8,886 nt of DNA from Bacteroidales bacterium (GTDB lineage Bacteria > Bacteroidota > Bacteroidia > Bacteroidales > ML635J-15). The stretch covers positions 1-8,886 of the forward strand of contig JAGOEF010000055.1 in assembly GCA_017997855.1 (NCBI GenBank), in the 5' to 3' direction. Each line of letters starts with the position of its first letter. Position 1 is the stretch's first letter. Shown one piece after another: positions 1 through 7,511 of this stretch. The notes below the pieces were generated by a model that made no database searches, was not told the DNA's origin, and saw only the letters and a program-made list of their open reading frames with translations. A program made the position numbers and the translations under genes.

Positions 1-3000
1 TGGCAGGATTCACCGGATGGTGTTACATGGACTGATATTGCAGGAGCAACCAACGATTCATATACAACTCCTGTATTATTGGTAACCACATACTATCAGG
101 TTATTATCAGTGCAACCGGAAATGGCTGTGAAACAATAACCAGTTCGGCCGCTACAGTCACAGTTAACCCATTGCCCGTAATAACTTTTGTTGACCCGGT
201 AACTGCCTGCAGTAATGTGTTACCGGTTACGCTTGATGCAGGTGCCGGACATGCTGCTTATTTGTGGAGCACCGGTTCAGTTACACAAACAACCGATGTT
301 AATGCTTCCGGCATCTACAGTGTTACCGTTACCGGATTCAATAGTTGTACTTCAACCGATTCGTATAACCTGTCAATTAATCCGGCACCAACAGCAACAG
401 CAAATGTAACATCCAATTACAACGGTCAGGACATCAGCTGTTTTGGGTTTGCTGATGGTACAGCTCAGGTTATTCCTGCCAATGGAACATCACCATTTAC
501 ATATCTTTGGGATGCTGCCACCGGAAACCAGACTGCGCAGCAAGCCACCGGTCTGAGTGCCGGTACTTATACCGTTACGGTTACCGATGCAATGAATTGC
601 ACTGTGTCGACGAGTGTCGTAGTAAATGAACCACCACAATTAGATGCAAACACCATGGTAACCAGTAATTACAATGGGCAGGATATTAGTTGCTTCGGAT
701 TTACCGATGGTTCAGCAATTGCCAATCCTTTCGATGGTACAGCTCCTTACTTCTATCAATGGGATGCAGCGGCAGGTAATCAAACAACACAGCAGGCCAA
801 TTACCTTGGGGCAGGATTGTATCAGGTTACTATTACTGATATTAACGGTTGCAGTATAGTGCGGGATATTACACTGACTCAACCAACACAAATCGATGCC
901 AGTACCATGGTAACGAGCGATTACAATGGTCAGGATATTAGTTGCTTCGGGTTTACCGATGGCTCTGCATCTGCAACCCCATGGAATGGCACTGCGCCAT
1001 ATTTCTATCAATGGGATGCAACTGCAGGAAATCAAACAACTCAGATAGCAACCAATTTGGGTGCAGGAACCTATCAGGTAACTATAACCGATAATAATTC
1101 CTGCAGCATTGTGAGGAATATTACACTGACACAGCCGCCACAGCTTGATGCAACAACTGCTGTAACCAGTAACTACAATGGTCAGCAAATCAGTTGCTTT
1201 GGTAATAATGATGGTTCAGCAATCGCGAATCCATCAGCAGGAACCGCCCCATACTTCTATCAATGGGATGCAGCTGCCGGAAATCAAATTTCACAACAGG
1301 CTATCAATCTGGGAGCCGGTACATATCAGGTAACCATTACTGATAATAACTCCTGCAGCATTGTCAGGAGTGTAACATTAACCCAGCCAACCCAGCTTGA
1401 CGCTGTTGTGTCGGTATCGTCGAACTACAATGGACAACAGATCAGCTGTGCAGGCGAAAACGATGGCAGCGCAATCGCCATCCCATCTAATGGAACATCT
1501 CCATACACATATCAATGGGATGCCAGCGCAGGCAATCAAACCTCGCAAACTGCCAGCAACCTGACTGCCGGAACTTATCTTGTTACCATCTCCGACATCA
1601 ACGGATGTAGCATTCAACGCAGTGTTGTAGTAACCGAACCTTTACCTTTGAATGCAACTACATCTGTAACATCGAACTACAACGGCCAACAAATAAGTTG
1701 CTTTGGAGCCAGCGATGGAGCAGCTATTGCAAATCCGACCAATGGCACCGCACCCTACACCTATAACTGGAGTGTATCTGCCGGAAGTCAGACTTCGCAG
1801 ATTGCAATAAATCTACCTGCCGGCACCCATTTTGTAACAGTAACCGATATCAATGGCTGTACCTTTGTGCAGAATGTCACGTTGACTGCTCCTACAGGTT
1901 TAATTGCTTCTACATCAGTAACATCCAATTATAACGGACAGCAAATTAGTTGCTTTGGGGAATCTGATGGATCTGCAATTGTCAATCCGGCTAATGCAAC
2001 ACCTCCTTATTTCTATCAATGGGGCTTATCGGCTGGCGGTCAGACCACTCAACAAGCAATAAATCTACCTGCTGGCACTCATTCGGTTACCATCACTGAT
2101 ATCAATGGTTGTAGTATTGTGAGAACGGTAACTCTAACCCAGCCGGGAGAATTGGATGCTATTGTTTCGGTTACTTCGAATTACAACGGACAGAATGTAA
2201 GTTGCTGGGGATCAACGAATGGATCTGCTTTGGCATCTCCCAGTTTTGGAACAGCTCCATATACCTATCAATGGAGCGCCAATGCTGCCAGTCAGACTAC
2301 AGCTCAGGCTTTCAATCTCGCTGCCGGAACCTATTTTGTAACGGTTACCGATATTAATGGGTGTACTGCAGTTCGTAGTGTCGTCGTAAATCAACCCCCG
2401 CAAATTACCGCCAATGCTTCGGTAATTTCCGATTATAATGGTCAGGACGTAAGTTGTTTTGGTTCTCATGATGGTTCCGCTCAGGTTACTTTCAATGGAG
2501 GAACCGCACCGGTTTCGTATCATTGGGATGCTGCTGCCGGTAATCAGTTGAACCAAACAGCAGTAGGACTGGGAGCCGGTACGTACTTTGTTACCGTTAC
2601 CGATATTAACGGTTGTACTACCCAGACATCTGTAACACTTACGCAGCCAACAGCGGTACAAGCTTCAGCAGTGGTTACTTCTGATTACAACGGTCAGAAT
2701 ATCAGCTGCTTTGGAGCATCCGACGGAAGTGCACAGGTTAATCCAAGCCAGGGGACTTCACCATACACTTACCTTTGGGGGGCAAATGCAGGTAATCAAA
2801 CGACGCAGGAAGCCGCAAATCTACCCGCAGGAAATTACTGGGTGACTGTAACTGATATTAATGGTTGTACAATTTCGACCAGCGTTCAGTTGACACAACC
2901 CATGATGCTTGCGGCACCGGCCTCGGTATTCTCGAACTATAATGGTTATAATATTTCCTGCTTCGGAGCCTCCGACGGAGCGGTAATTTCCAATCCTGTT

Positions 3001-4560
3001 CAGGGAACTTCACCCTACACTTATTTATGGGATAGTAACACCGGAAATCAAACCACACAAATTGCTTCAGGTTTGGCACAGGGTACTTACTTTGTAACCG
3101 TGACTGACATTAATGGCTGTACCGCTACATCCTCAGTGCTTATCACCCAACCAACTCCCGTAGTGGTACAGGTAAATGCCCAATCGGTAATGTGCGGTAT
3201 GTCGCTGGGTTCAGCTGCAGTAATTGCCAATGGCGGGGCTTCCGCTTACACCTATCAGTGGTCGTCGGGAAGTACGGGAGCCATTGCACCGGGCCTTGTG
3301 GCAGGAACGTATTATGTAACTGTTCTTGACCAAAACGGGTGCAGTGAAACAGACTCCACAACCATTACCACCATTGGTAATTTGGGTGTAACTTTCACAC
3401 TTCAGGCTCCGGTTTCCTGCTATGGACTAACCGATGCTGTACTGGCCAGCAATGTTGCTAACGGTGTACCTGCTTATTCTTATATCTGGTCGAATGGCAG
3501 CATTACCGGTAATCTGACAGGTATTGGTGCCGGAATGTATAGTTTAACTGTAACCGACTCCTGGGGTTGTATGGGTAATTCATCATACCTGATTACGCAA
3601 CCTGCCGAAATACAGTTGAATTTTGTTACCACCGATGTTACATGTTATGGCGAAAGCACAGGAACAGCTATGGTGGTTCCGTTCGGTGGATTTACACCTT
3701 ATGAGGCTCTTTGGCCCAATGGTGATAACTCGCTCAGCACTTCGGGACTGGCTGCAGGTGTTTATGTGGTAAGTGTTACCGACGCTCATAATTGTGTGAA
3801 GACCGGAGAAATCGTAATAAATCAGCCACCCGAAATGATTATTAATCTCAATATCGACAGCATTGATTGCTTTGGACTGCGTGGAGCTATCGAAGCATTG
3901 CCGGTGGGTGGAACACCGGGTTACACTTACCAATGGATTGGTAACACCATAAATGCTACAGGACCGGTTATACTTAACCTGCCTGAGGGAGTGTATTATC
4001 TCACGGTTACTGACTCCCGCGGTTGTACAGGGACAAAAATGGTGATGTTATCACAGCCTGCAAGGCTTGAGGGCAGTTTTGTTTACAGCAATCCAAGTTG
4101 CATTGGCAACCACGATGGAAGTATTGATGTTGTTTTAACCGGTGGTACTCAGCCTTATGCAACCGATTTGGGAATTGTAATTAATAATATGGTGTATATC
4201 GATGGTCTTCTCGAAGGTCAGTACGAAATCAATATTGCGGACTTACATGGCTGTGAACTGTATCTTGGCCCGATAACACTTACTGATCCAGATATCGAAT
4301 GCTTGCGGATACCTCGTGCATTCTCTCCAAATGGCGATGGCCAAAACGACACATGGGAAATTATCAATATCGAATTATACCCGGGTGCAATTATAGATAT
4401 ATATAACCGCTGGGGACAGCACCTTTGGTCGGGTGATATCACCCAACAATGGGATGGAACCTGCAATGGCACACCTGTGCCGACCGGCTCTTATCTGTAT
4501 GTAATCGATCTGCATAATGGCGAGGAAGCAAGGGTTGGTACAGTAACTGTATTGTACTAG
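1..4560 (+). CDS. Giant SprB-repeat surface adhesin with T9SS type B sorting domain (5' partial)
   Basis: The frame is open from base 1, so the N-terminus and signal peptide lie upstream; the TTG at 79 is an internal Leu codon. The visible 1519 codons are, in order: the end of an Ig-like module (codons 1 to about 57, beginning W-Q-D-S-P-D-G and ending V-N-P-L-P); a second Ig/PKD-like module (about 58-137, with two Cys); eleven 84-residue repeats (138-1061); five shorter diverged repeats (1062-1437); and a C-terminal sorting domain (1438-1519). The repeat signature, S-C-F-G..D-G, then A-P-Y-x-Y-x-W, then A-G-T-Y-x-V-T-V-T-D-x-N-G-C, is that of SprB repeats, known from gliding-motility adhesin SprB and many Bacteroidota surface proteins. 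Family knowledge suggests export through T9SS and display on or release from the cell surface, with a role in adhesion or gliding; the actual ligand cannot be read from the sequence. The protein is nearly free of Lys and Arg. A terminator follows 16 bases after the stop, so it probably ends its transcription unit. Family assignment is firm; the exact biological role is not. Confidence 0.93.
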   Translation, partial: WQDSPDGVTWTDIAGATNDSYTTPVLLVTTYYQVIISATGNGCETITSSAATVTVNPLPVITFVDPVTACSNVLPVTLDAGAGHAAYLWSTGSVTQTTDVNASGIYSVTVTGFNSCTSTDSYNLSINPAPTATANVTSNYNGQDISCFGFADGTAQVIPANGTSPFTYLWDAATGNQTAQQATGLSAGTYTVTVTDAMNCTVSTSVVVNEPPQLDANTMVTSNYNGQDISCFGFTDGSAIANPFDGTAPYFYQWDAAAGNQTTQQANYLGAGLYQVTITDINGCSIVRDITLTQPTQIDASTMVTSDYNGQDISCFGFTDGSASATPWNGTAPYFYQWDATAGNQTTQIATNLGAGTYQVTITDNNSCSIVRNITLTQPPQLDATTAVTSNYNGQQISCFGNNDGSAIANPSAGTAPYFYQWDAAAGNQISQQAINLGAGTYQVTITDNNSCSIVRSVTLTQPTQLDAVVSVSSNYNGQQISCAGENDGSAIAIPSNGTSPYTYQWDASAGNQTSQTASNLTAGTYLVTISDINGCSIQRSVVVTEPLPLNATTSVTSNYNGQQISCFGASDGAAIANPTNGTAPYTYNWSVSAGSQTSQIAINLPAGTHFVTVTDINGCTFVQNVTLTAPTGLIASTSVTSNYNGQQISCFGESDGSAIVNPANATPPYFYQWGLSAGGQTTQQAINLPAGTHSVTITDINGCSIVRTVTLTQPGELDAIVSVTSNYNGQNVSCWGSTNGSALASPSFGTAPYTYQWSANAASQTTAQAFNLAAGTYFVTVTDINGCTAVRSVVVNQPPQITANASVISDYNGQDVSCFGSHDGSAQVTFNGGTAPVSYHWDAAAGNQLNQTAVGLGAGTYFVTVTDINGCTTQTSVTLTQPTAVQASAVVTSDYNGQNISCFGASDGSAQVNPSQGTSPYTYLWGANAGNQTTQEAANLPAGNYWVTVTDINGCTISTSVQLTQPMMLAAPASVFSNYNGYNISCFGASDGAVISNPVQGTSPYTYLWDSNTGNQTTQIASGLAQGTYFVTVTDINGCTATSSVLITQPTPVVVQVNAQSVMCGMSLGSAAVIANGGASAYTYQWSSGSTGAIAPGLVAGTYYVTVLDQNGCSETDSTTITTIGNLGVTFTLQAPVSCYGLTDAVLASNVANGVPAYSYIWSNGSITGNLTGIGAGMYSLTVTDSWGCMGNSSYLITQPAEIQLNFVTTDVTCYGESTGTAMVVPFGGFTPYEALWPNGDNSLSTSGLAAGVYVVSVTDAHNCVKTGEIVINQPPEMIINLNIDSIDCFGLRGAIEALPVGGTPGYTYQWIGNTINATGPVILNLPEGVYYLTVTDSRGCTGTKMVMLSQPARLEGSFVYSNPSCIGNHDGSIDVVLTGGTQPYATDLGIVINNMVYIDGLLEGQYEINIADLHGCELYLGPITLTDPDIECLRIPRAFSPNGDGQNDTWEIINIELYPGAIIDIYNRWGQHLWSGDITQQWDGTCNGTPVPTGSYLYVIDLHNGEEARVGTVTVLY
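412..3183 (+). repeat. Eleven tandem 252-bp (84-codon) SprB-type repeats, no indels
   Basis: Units begin at 412, 664, 916, 1168, 1420, 1672, 1924, 2176, 2428, 2680 and 2932, each starting with a Ser codon of S-(N/D)-Y-N-G. Every unit is exactly 252 bases. Each contains two Cys, at unit positions 10 and 63, an aromatic-rich P-Y-x-Y-x-W strand near position 28-33 and a T-D-x-N-x-C motif near 58-63. Neighbouring units share variants: units 1-3 have G-Q-D-I-S-C-F-G-F, units 4-7 have G-Q-Q-I-S-C, and units 3-4 share D-N-N-S-C-S-I-V-R. Synonymous differences between units are common, so the array is not a very recent amplification. Confidence 0.96.
3184..4311 (+). repeat. Five diverged SprB-type repeats of 74-77 codons
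   Basis: Units begin at 3184, 3406, 3634, 3859 and 4090, with 74, 76, 75, 77 and 74 codons. They lose the S-N-Y-N-G-Q leader of the regular array but keep the first Cys (as M-C-G, S-C-Y-G, T-C-Y-G, D-C-F-G, S-C-I-G), the central Tyr/Trp strand in most units and the closing D-x-x-G/N-C motif. The last unit is the most degenerate: it lacks the central Trp and has an extra Cys just before the sorting domain. They probably form a membrane-proximal stalk between the regular array and the C-terminal domain; that placement is inference. Confidence 0.88.
4312..4557 (+). other. C-terminal type B T9SS sorting domain (CHU_C-like) of the adhesin
   Basis: The last 82 codons begin P-R-A-F-S-P-N-G-D-G and continue with N-D-T-W, a Y-N-R-W-G-Q motif, Q-W-D-G-T, and P-T-G-S-Y-L-Y-V-I near the end. 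This is the pattern of the gliding-motility/CHU_C C-terminal domain, which in characterised Bacteroidota directs cargo through the type IX system. Type B cargo such as SprB usually depends on a PorP/SprF-like outer-membrane partner; none is encoded in this window. Confidence 0.93.
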
Positions 4561-4576
4561 GAATATCTTCAACTTT

Positions 4577-4612
4577 ACAAAAGACTGTCTTTGAGGCAGT
4601 CTTTTGTTTTTT
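4577..4612 (+). terminator. Rho-independent terminator after the adhesin gene
   Basis: The arms acaaaagactg (4577-4587) and cagtcttttgt (4597-4607) are perfect complements. The stem can extend inward by one T-G wobble and one C-G pair, leaving a 5-base loop (4590-4594). A run of T follows (4607-4612). It lies 16 bases after the adhesin stop codon, the expected place for an intrinsic terminator. Confidence 0.9.
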
Positions 4613-4618
4613 AATTTA

Positions 4619-4648
4619 TTGTATGAATTTTTATTTAAGTTATTTTTT
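4619..4648 (+). promoter_or_regulatory. Candidate Bacteroidota-type promoter for uvrA
   Basis: A TTG (4619-4621) is followed after 19 bases by TATTTTTT (4641-4648). This approximates the known Bacteroidota sigma-ABfr layout, TTTG at -33 and TAnnTTTG at -7 with about 19-21 bases between, with a mismatch at the final G. The region is very AT-rich, so chance matches are likely. If used, transcription would start around 4655, just before the hairpin at 4658. Confidence 0.3.
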
Positions 4649-4657
4649 CTAATGGGG

Positions 4658-4685
4658 AAAACAGAACGGAATATTCTGTTTTTTT
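4658..4685 (+). promoter_or_regulatory. Terminator-like hairpin in the uvrA leader (possible attenuator or second terminator)
   Basis: aaaacagaa (4658-4666) is complementary to ttctgtttt (4674-4682), with a 7-base loop and a T run through 4685. It ends 19 bases before the uvrA ATG. The stem is A/T-rich with only two G/C pairs, so it is weaker than the terminator at 4577. It may be a back-up terminator for the adhesin transcript, a leader structure for uvrA, or an operator with dyad symmetry. The pairing is visible; the role is inference. Confidence 0.4.
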
Positions 4686-4704
4686 GTAAAGTAATTGGCG
4701 AGAC

Positions 4705-7494
4705 ATGAGTGAAAGCGAATCGATTGTATTGAAAGGGGTAAGGGTTCACAATCTGAAGAACCTGAATGTTGAAATTCCATTAAACAAACTGGTGGTAATT
4801 ACCGGACTATCAGGCTCGGGGAAATCTTCACTGGCATTTGATACGGTATTTGCCGAGGGACAAAGGCGTTATGTTGAAAGCCTGAGTTCGTACGCGCGTC
4901 AGTTTATGGGACGCATGAATAAACCCGAAGCGGAATATATCGGCGGTATTCCTCCTGCTATTGCCATCAGGCAGAACACCGGCTCGCGAAACCCGCGCTC
5001 TACGGTAGGCACCATCACCGAGATTTATGAATATATCAAGTTGCTTTTTGCCCGTATCGGGAAAACCTATTCACCTGTTTCCGGTAATCTGGTACAAAGT
5101 CATGTTGTCGACGATGTGGTGAATTATTATAAAACCTTGAAACCTGACTCACGATTTTACATCTGCTTTGACTATGCTTTAAGGGAAACCCCGATACAAG
5201 AACAATTGAATTTTCTTTCGCAACAGGGATATTCCAGACTTATTCTGAACGAAAAACTTTTTCGTTTCGAGGAAATTGACGAAATGGCAATTGCAACCGG
5301 AGATAAACACCTGCGTATTGTACTCGACAGACTGGTTGTAAAAAAAGATGAATTAAGCCTCGGACGGGTGGCTGATTCGGTGCAGACTGCTTTTTTCGAA
5401 GGTAATGGCTCCTGTCTTGTCATGGTTGATTCAGAGGGTCAAATTATTTGGACCCATTTTTCAAGTCTTTTCGAAGCCGATGGCATCAGTTTCGAAAAAC
5501 CCACCGAAAACATGTTTGCATTCAATAATCCGGTAGGAGCTTGTCCTGTGTGCGAAGGATTCGGCCAAACCCTGGGTGTTGATCAGGATTTGGTAATTCC
5601 CGACAAAAGTCTCTCTGTTTACAACGAGGCGGTAGTATGCTGGAAGGGCGAAAAAATGCAGGAATGGAAAGATCTTTTTATCAAACAGGCACACAAATAC
5701 GGGTTCCCGATTCACAAACCCTATTATGAACTCACGGCTGAGCAAATAGACCTGTTATGGAATGGGAATCAAGAGCTGCATGGCATTAATTCCTTCTTCG
5801 AAATGCTCGAAGAACAAAAATATAAAATTCAGTACCGGGTAATGCAATCGCGCTACCGTGGAAAAACCACCTGTCCTTCGTGCAAAGGTACACGATTAAA
5901 AAAAGAAGCCGGTTATGTAAAAATCGAAGGTAAAGCCATTACTGATTTGGTGGACTTACCTGCCGAAATGCTGATTCAGTTTTTTAATAATCTCCGGTTG
6001 AATGAATTTGACTTGCCGGTGGCTGAACGCATAGTACTTGAGATTACAAACCGCCTGCAGTTTCTATGTGATGTAGGTTTGGGATATCTCAGTATCAATC
6101 GTGGGTCGAATACACTTTCAGGCGGCGAAATGCAACGGATTCATCTGGCAACTGCTCTGGGTTCAAGTCTTGTGGGTTCACTGTATATTCTCGATGAACC
6201 CAGTATTGGCCTTCATCCGCGTGATACCCATTTACTGCTTAAAGTTCTGCGACAATTGCGCGATCTGCAGAACACCGTGTTGGTTGTAGAACACGAAGAA
6301 GAAATAATTCAGGCTGCCGATTATATAATCGACATAGGGCCAGGTGCAGGATATCTGGGTGGTGAGATAGTTTTTACAGGAAGTTTTACCGAATTACTGA
6401 AAGACGAAAACAGCCTGACTGCTGATTATATTTCGGGGCGTAAATCGTTGCAACTACGAAACGATACAGCAATATCGAAGAATTACATTGAGATTTGTGG
6501 AGCACGGCATCATAATCTTAAAAATATTACCGTCCGTTTTCCGCTCAACGCCATTACCGTTGTAACCGGTGTAAGTGGTTCGGGAAAAACCAGCCTGATA
6601 CGTGATATTCTTGTACCGGCACTGAAAAAGAGTCTGGGGCTTGCCAATATGAAAACCGGTGATTTCAATCGTCTTGATGGCGATTTAAGCCTGATTTACG
6701 ACATAGAGTATGTCGATCAAAACCCGATTGGCCGTTCATCACGATCTAATCCGGCAACGTATATAAAAGCCTACGACGAAATCAGAAAACTGTTTGCCGA
6801 TCAGAAACAAGCCCAGATGAATGGTCTGAAACCTGCCCACTTTTCATTCAATATCGATGGGGGCCGCTGTGAAGAATGTCAGGGCGAAGGCGAAATTCGT
6901 GTGGAGATGCAGTTTATGGCGGACGTTTTTCTCGAATGTGAGGCCTGCCACGGAAAACGTTTTAAGGACGAAATTCTCGAAATACGTTTTCAGGGAAAGA
7001 ACATACACGATATTTTGGAAATGACGATTGCCGAAGCTGTAATATTTTTCGAAGAGCAGGGTGGGGCAACCGGTAAACGTATAAACGCACTGCTGAAACA
7101 CTACCTTGATGTGGGCCTGGGATACCTTAAAATGGGACAGTCGTCAAATACCTTTAGCGGAGGTGAAAACCAACGCGTGAAACTCGCTACTTTTCTGAGC
7201 CATGAGAAAGCCAGTCCTGCCATATTCGTTTTTGACGAACCCACAACCGGTCTGCATTTTCATGACATTAAAAACTTGCTTGCAGCTATGACCAAGTTGC
7301 GTCGAAATGGACATACACTAATTATTATTGAACATAATCTCGAGGTAATCCGAAATGCTGACTGGATTGTCGATCTGGGTCCCGAAGGTGGTGATAAGGG
7401 TGGAAATATTGTTTTCGAAGGTACACCCTCGGCGCTTATTGCGTGTAATCAATCTCACACCGGTAACTTTCTGAAAAGCCGGGTGTTGAAATAA
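4705..7494 (+). CDS. uvrA: UvrA-family excinuclease ABC subunit A, variant lacking the first zinc site
   Basis: UvrA is the dimeric damage-sensing ATPase of nucleotide excision repair; it binds lesion DNA and loads UvrB in the cytoplasm. The 929 residues are close to the usual length of about 940. Cassette I has Walker A G-L-S-G-S-G-K-S (34-41), signature L-S-G-G-E (471-475) and Walker B Y-I-L-D-E-P (494-499). Cassette II has Walker A G-V-S-G-S-G-K-T (622-629), signature F-S-G-G-E (817-821) and Walker B F-V-F-D-E-P-T (841-847). The N-P-R-S-T-V-G-T motif is at 96-103. Zinc ligands are visible at C280/C283 with C390/C393, and at C722/C725 with C745/C748. The usual Cys pairs of the first zinc site are absent: S-P-V-S-G (123-127) and F-E-A-D-G (256-260) stand there. 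The region about 120-255 still resembles the UvrB-binding insertion (G-Y-S-R near 175, V-L-D-R-L-V-V-K near 206), unlike class II UvrA proteins that lack it. It may be a second UvrA copy alongside a canonical one. The ATG at 4705 gives the expected N-terminus; no Shine-Dalgarno is seen. Confidence 0.93.
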   Translation: MSESESIVLKGVRVHNLKNLNVEIPLNKLVVITGLSGSGKSSLAFDTVFAEGQRRYVESLSSYARQFMGRMNKPEAEYIGGIPPAIAIRQNTGSRNPRSTVGTITEIYEYIKLLFARIGKTYSPVSGNLVQSHVVDDVVNYYKTLKPDSRFYICFDYALRETPIQEQLNFLSQQGYSRLILNEKLFRFEEIDEMAIATGDKHLRIVLDRLVVKKDELSLGRVADSVQTAFFEGNGSCLVMVDSEGQIIWTHFSSLFEADGISFEKPTENMFAFNNPVGACPVCEGFGQTLGVDQDLVIPDKSLSVYNEAVVCWKGEKMQEWKDLFIKQAHKYGFPIHKPYYELTAEQIDLLWNGNQELHGINSFFEMLEEQKYKIQYRVMQSRYRGKTTCPSCKGTRLKKEAGYVKIEGKAITDLVDLPAEMLIQFFNNLRLNEFDLPVAERIVLEITNRLQFLCDVGLGYLSINRGSNTLSGGEMQRIHLATALGSSLVGSLYILDEPSIGLHPRDTHLLLKVLRQLRDLQNTVLVVEHEEEIIQAADYIIDIGPGAGYLGGEIVFTGSFTELLKDENSLTADYISGRKSLQLRNDTAISKNYIEICGARHHNLKNITVRFPLNAITVVTGVSGSGKTSLIRDILVPALKKSLGLANMKTGDFNRLDGDLSLIYDIEYVDQNPIGRSSRSNPATYIKAYDEIRKLFADQKQAQMNGLKPAHFSFNIDGGRCEECQGEGEIRVEMQFMADVFLECEACHGKRFKDEILEIRFQGKNIHDILEMTIAEAVIFFEEQGGATGKRINALLKHYLDVGLGYLKMGQSSNTFSGGENQRVKLATFLSHEKASPAIFVFDEPTTGLHFHDIKNLLAAMTKLRRNGHTLIIIEHNLEVIRNADWIVDLGPEGGDKGGNIVFEGTPSALIACNQSHTGNFLKSRVLK

Positions 7495-7511
7495 TTAAAG
7501 CGTGGAATCGA

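Noticed and set aside
79..81. TTG at 79 as the start codon of the adhesin
   Set aside because: The same frame is open to base 1 and encodes W-Q-D-S-P-D-G-V-T-W, the typical beginning of the Ig-like module that continues after 79, so the TTG is an internal Leu.
712..1188. Minus-strand open frame of 158 codons inside the repeat array, and similar ones at 1378-1617, 2212-2661 and 3583-3933
   Set aside because: They mirror the repeat periodicity of the plus-strand gene, are Cys/Ile/Ser-rich without recognisable domains, and result from its codon composition.
412..3183. Regular 252-bp periodicity as a CRISPR array or non-coding satellite
   Set aside because: The period is an exact multiple of three, units are continuous coding sequence with conserved protein motifs, and there are no spacer-like unique segments between identical repeats.
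4375..4749. Minus-strand open frame of 124 codons across the intergenic gap
   Set aside because: It runs through the terminator, the adhesin's sorting domain and the start of uvrA, and has no recognisable domain; it is a shadow in AT-rich DNA.
4705..7494. UvrA variant as an antibiotic-resistance ABC protein or a class II UvrA without the UvrB-binding region
   Set aside because: The UvrB-binding-like insertion between about residues 120 and 255 is retained and the length is near that of canonical UvrA.
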